Shown in pieces: positions 27,985 to 29,615 of a stretch of DNA of 29,615 nt. The notes under the pieces are model-generated. The model was not told where the DNA came from and ran no database searches. It worked only from the letters and a program-made list of their open reading frames with translations. This DNA is from a virus, in IMG/VR virus record IMGVR_UViG_3300037502_001832, positions 1-29,615 of that record; one strand, given 5' to 3'. Position 1 is the stretch's first letter. The number at the start of each line of letters is the position of its first letter. The position numbers and the translations under genes are program-made.

Positions 27985-29135
27985 TAATCGAGAAAAAGAA
28001 AATATCTGATTTAATTCCAGCACCGTACAACCCACGACAAAGTACGGCAAAGCAAGAGCAACACTTGAAAGAAAGCCTTGAAAAGTTTGGATTGGTTGAA
28101 CCGATTATTTATAATAAGCAAACGGGGTACATTGTCGGTGGGCATTTCCGTGTCCGTGAACTTAAGAAGCTGGGAATCAAGGAGGTTGAATGTGTTATCG
28201 TTGACCTTAACGAACAAGACGAAAAGGAGTTGAACATACGCCTCAATGCAAACACGGGAGGATGGGATTGGGATACGTTGGCGAATGATTGGGAGGTTGA
28301 GGATTTGGAGGCATGGGGATTGGAGATACCGCAGTTTGAAACAATTGAAGAAATTGAAGCGGAAGAAGACGATTACGAAGTCCCAGAAGGAGGCATTGAA
28401 ACAGACATTGTTATTGGTGACTTGTTTGAGATTGGGGAGCATCGTTTACTTTGTGGGGATAGCACGGATAGCGACCAAGTGGCACGGTTGATGAACGGGG
28501 AAAAGGCGGATATGGTTTTCACTGACCCGCCGTATGGAGTAAGTTATCAATCCAATATGCGAACTAAAACAGAAAAGTTTGATGTGTTAGAAAATGATAA
28601 TGTATTTATAACTGAATGGATAAATAATTTACCTCTATTTTCAAAAGGTTTTGTATTTGTTTGGACAAGTTGGAAAGTATTAAAACAATGGATTGAATTT
28701 TGCGAACCAATCGGTGAGTTATCAAATTTAATAGTTTGGGATAAAGGAGGCGGGGGCATTGGAGATTTAAAAAAAACATTTTCAACTGACTTTGAAGTTG
28801 CATTAGTTTATCATAGGGGAGCTGAAATAAAAGGCAAAAGACTTGGCAGCGTTTGGAGTGTTGGAAAAGATGGTGCATCTAAATATTTGCATCCAACACA
28901 AAAGCCTATTGAATTACCTGCAATGGCAATAGAAAACATTATTAATAAAAACGAATTGGTATTAGATTTATTTCTCGGCAGCGGTTCAACAATGGTAGCA
29001 GCGCACCAACTTAAACGCCGTTGTTATGGCATAGAGTTAGAACCTAAATACTGCCAAGTCATAATTGACAGAATGCGAAAACTTGATTCATCATTGATTA
29101 TTAAGCGTAATGGCATTGAGTTAAAACAGGCATAA
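27981..29135 (+). CDS. DNA methyltransferase with N-terminal ParB-like domain
   Basis: A 384-residue two-domain protein. Residues 1-90 are a ParB/Srx-like domain (SDLIPAPYNPRQ, YIVGGHFRVRELKKLG). Residues 140-384 are an amino-methyltransferase of the beta order: DPPYGV (182-187), HPTQKP (304-309), then DLFLGSGST (329-337) and a YGIELEPKYCQ end. It likely methylates adenine-N6 or cytosine-N4 in DNA. No restriction enzyme is next to it, so it is probably an orphan enzyme protecting phage DNA. Bases from about 28540 to 28950, covering the target-recognition region, are visibly more AT-rich than the start, suggesting exchange. Confidence 0.88.
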   Translation: MIIEKKKISDLIPAPYNPRQSTAKQEQHLKESLEKFGLVEPIIYNKQTGYIVGGHFRVRELKKLGIKEVECVIVDLNEQDEKELNIRLNANTGGWDWDTLANDWEVEDLEAWGLEIPQFETIEEIEAEEDDYEVPEGGIETDIVIGDLFEIGEHRLLCGDSTDSDQVARLMNGEKADMVFTDPPYGVSYQSNMRTKTEKFDVLENDNVFITEWINNLPLFSKGFVFVWTSWKVLKQWIEFCEPIGELSNLIVWDKGGGGIGDLKKTFSTDFEVALVYHRGAEIKGKRLGSVWSVGKDGASKYLHPTQKPIELPAMAIENIINKNELVLDLFLGSGSTMVAAHQLKRRCYGIELEPKYCQVIIDRMRKLDSSLIIKRNGIELKQA

Positions 29136-29145
29136 TACAGGCAAT

Positions 29146-29475
29146 ATGGCAAAAGGAGGTAAAATATCACCCGAAACCGAATTTAAGAAAGGACAATCAG
29201 GCAACCCCAACGGAAGACCAAAGAAGCTACCTGAAATAGACAAGCTAATGGCTGAAGTCATGGGTGAGGAAAAGGACGGTATCACGGCAGCACAAGCCAT
29301 TTTAAACATGCTAAGGGGCAAGGCTGCAAAGGGTGATATCAAAGCGGCTCAGTTGCTTTTTGACCGTGCCTACGGAAAATCAAAGCAACAAATCGACGTG
29401 ACCAGTCAAGGGGAAAAGGTGACCGTGCCAACGATTATTTTCACAGACGGAAAGACAAAAGAGGAAACAAAATGA
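29146..29475 (+). CDS. small terminase subunit-like protein (DUF5681 type)
   Basis: A 109-residue protein. The start FKKGQSGNPNGRPKKLPEIDKL matches the DUF5681 motif seen in many phage genomes just before the large terminase, followed by a helical domain (AAQAILNMLRGKAAKGDIKAAQ, LLFDRAYGKSKQQ). These are thought to recognise phage DNA for packaging. The window ends just afterwards, so the large terminase probably follows. Its stop overlaps the next start as ATGA. Confidence 0.7.
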   Translation: MAKGGKISPETEFKKGQSGNPNGRPKKLPEIDKLMAEVMGEEKDGITAAQAILNMLRGKAAKGDIKAAQLLFDRAYGKSKQQIDVTSQGEKVTVPTIIFTDGKTKEETK

Positions 29476-29615
29476 TATACATAATTAGAAGAGCAAGTAT
29501 ACATAATGGAGCAAGTCCATGCGAAGAAGCTACTTTAAGATTGTTTAAACACAAGAATAGAGTTATAAATGAAGAAACTGATGAATATGAATGGAGTATT
29601 GAAATAAATACCTTT
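29472..29615 (+). CDS. 5' part of a small phage protein cut by the window edge
   Basis: A frame open to the last base, giving 48 codons: MIYIIRRASIHNGASPCEEA, then a lysine-rich stretch and EYEWSIEINTF. Small phage proteins with YIIRRAS...CEEA and a W.IEIN.L end are widespread and of unknown function, as far as I recall. It is joined to the small-terminase-like gene by ATGA, so it is likely translated. The 3' part lies outside the window. Confidence 0.55.
   Translation, partial: MIYIIRRASIHNGASPCEEATLRLFKHKNRVINEETDEYEWSIEINTF

Noticed and set aside
28011-28878. Long minus-strand frames inside the methyltransferase gene
   Set aside because: They are antisense shadows of a gene with clear family motifs and have no start context or neighbours on that strand.
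1-29615. CRISPR array, insertion sequence, integrase or attachment site
   Set aside because: No regularly spaced repeats, transposase or recombinase motifs were seen; the repeated 74-bp element has only two full copies 6 kb apart and is at operon starts.

Overview
The window looks like part of a double-stranded DNA tailed-phage genome, or a prophage stretch, from a Bacteroidota host (Flavobacteriia, Cytophagia or Chitinophagia type). The case rests on a capsid/portal/fibre/lysis gene set, AT-rich sequence with A-rich start sites instead of Shine-Dalgarno sites, several matches to the Bacteroidota -7 promoter box TAnnTTTG next to gene or RNA starts, and signal-peptide-like N-termini ending in Ala/Gly-Gln. 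No integrase, repressor, CRISPR array or insertion sequence was seen. Both ends cut through genes, so the genome continues on both sides. The large terminase is not here and probably lies just past the right end.

Layout. (1) 1-11989, plus strand: the virion and lysis block. It holds the end of an unknown gene, a small structural-type protein, a probable major capsid protein, two small proteins, the portal, a head-completion-type protein, two long fibre-like proteins (the second with an S74 self-cleaving chaperone end), a secreted-type protein, a holin, a small protein, a metallophosphoesterase and an amidase endolysin. (2) 12061-22789, minus strand: the early/replication block, about 28 mostly small genes. 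Recognisable are two winged-helix replication-type proteins, a PD-(D/E)XK nuclease, a dNTP pyrophosphohydrolase-like protein, dCTP deaminase, a RuvC-like resolvase, a membrane-anchored glucosaminidase-like protein and an HNH-AP2 endonuclease. Four genes below about 60 codons (13820, 15366, 15512, 16854) were found by hand. This block is split by rho-independent terminators (about 20161, 15332, 13788, 11998) and by a repeated AT-rich element ahead of operons. (3) 22821-23058, minus strand: two tandem tRNA-like structured RNAs just upstream of the HNH gene. (4) 23131-29615, plus strand: a tightly coupled operon of sugar-type enzymes (two or three glycosyltransferase-like proteins, a DegT aminotransferase, a methyltransferase-like protein) with an SSB inside it, then a ParB-domain DNA methyltransferase, a small-terminase-like protein and a cut gene.

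How they fit. The minus block replicates and recombines DNA and manages the nucleotide pool. The right plus block probably decorates a surface glycan, a virion protein or a base, and then leads into packaging. The left plus block builds heads and fibres and lyses the cell. The most unusual signals are non-coding: the tandem tRNA-like RNAs (with compensatory base changes between the copies), a leader with two hairpins whose loops are complementary upstream of the replication genes, a 74-bp element repeated upstream of minus-strand operons, and a possible 60-nt small RNA. All functional calls come from reading motifs by eye; no database search was run.
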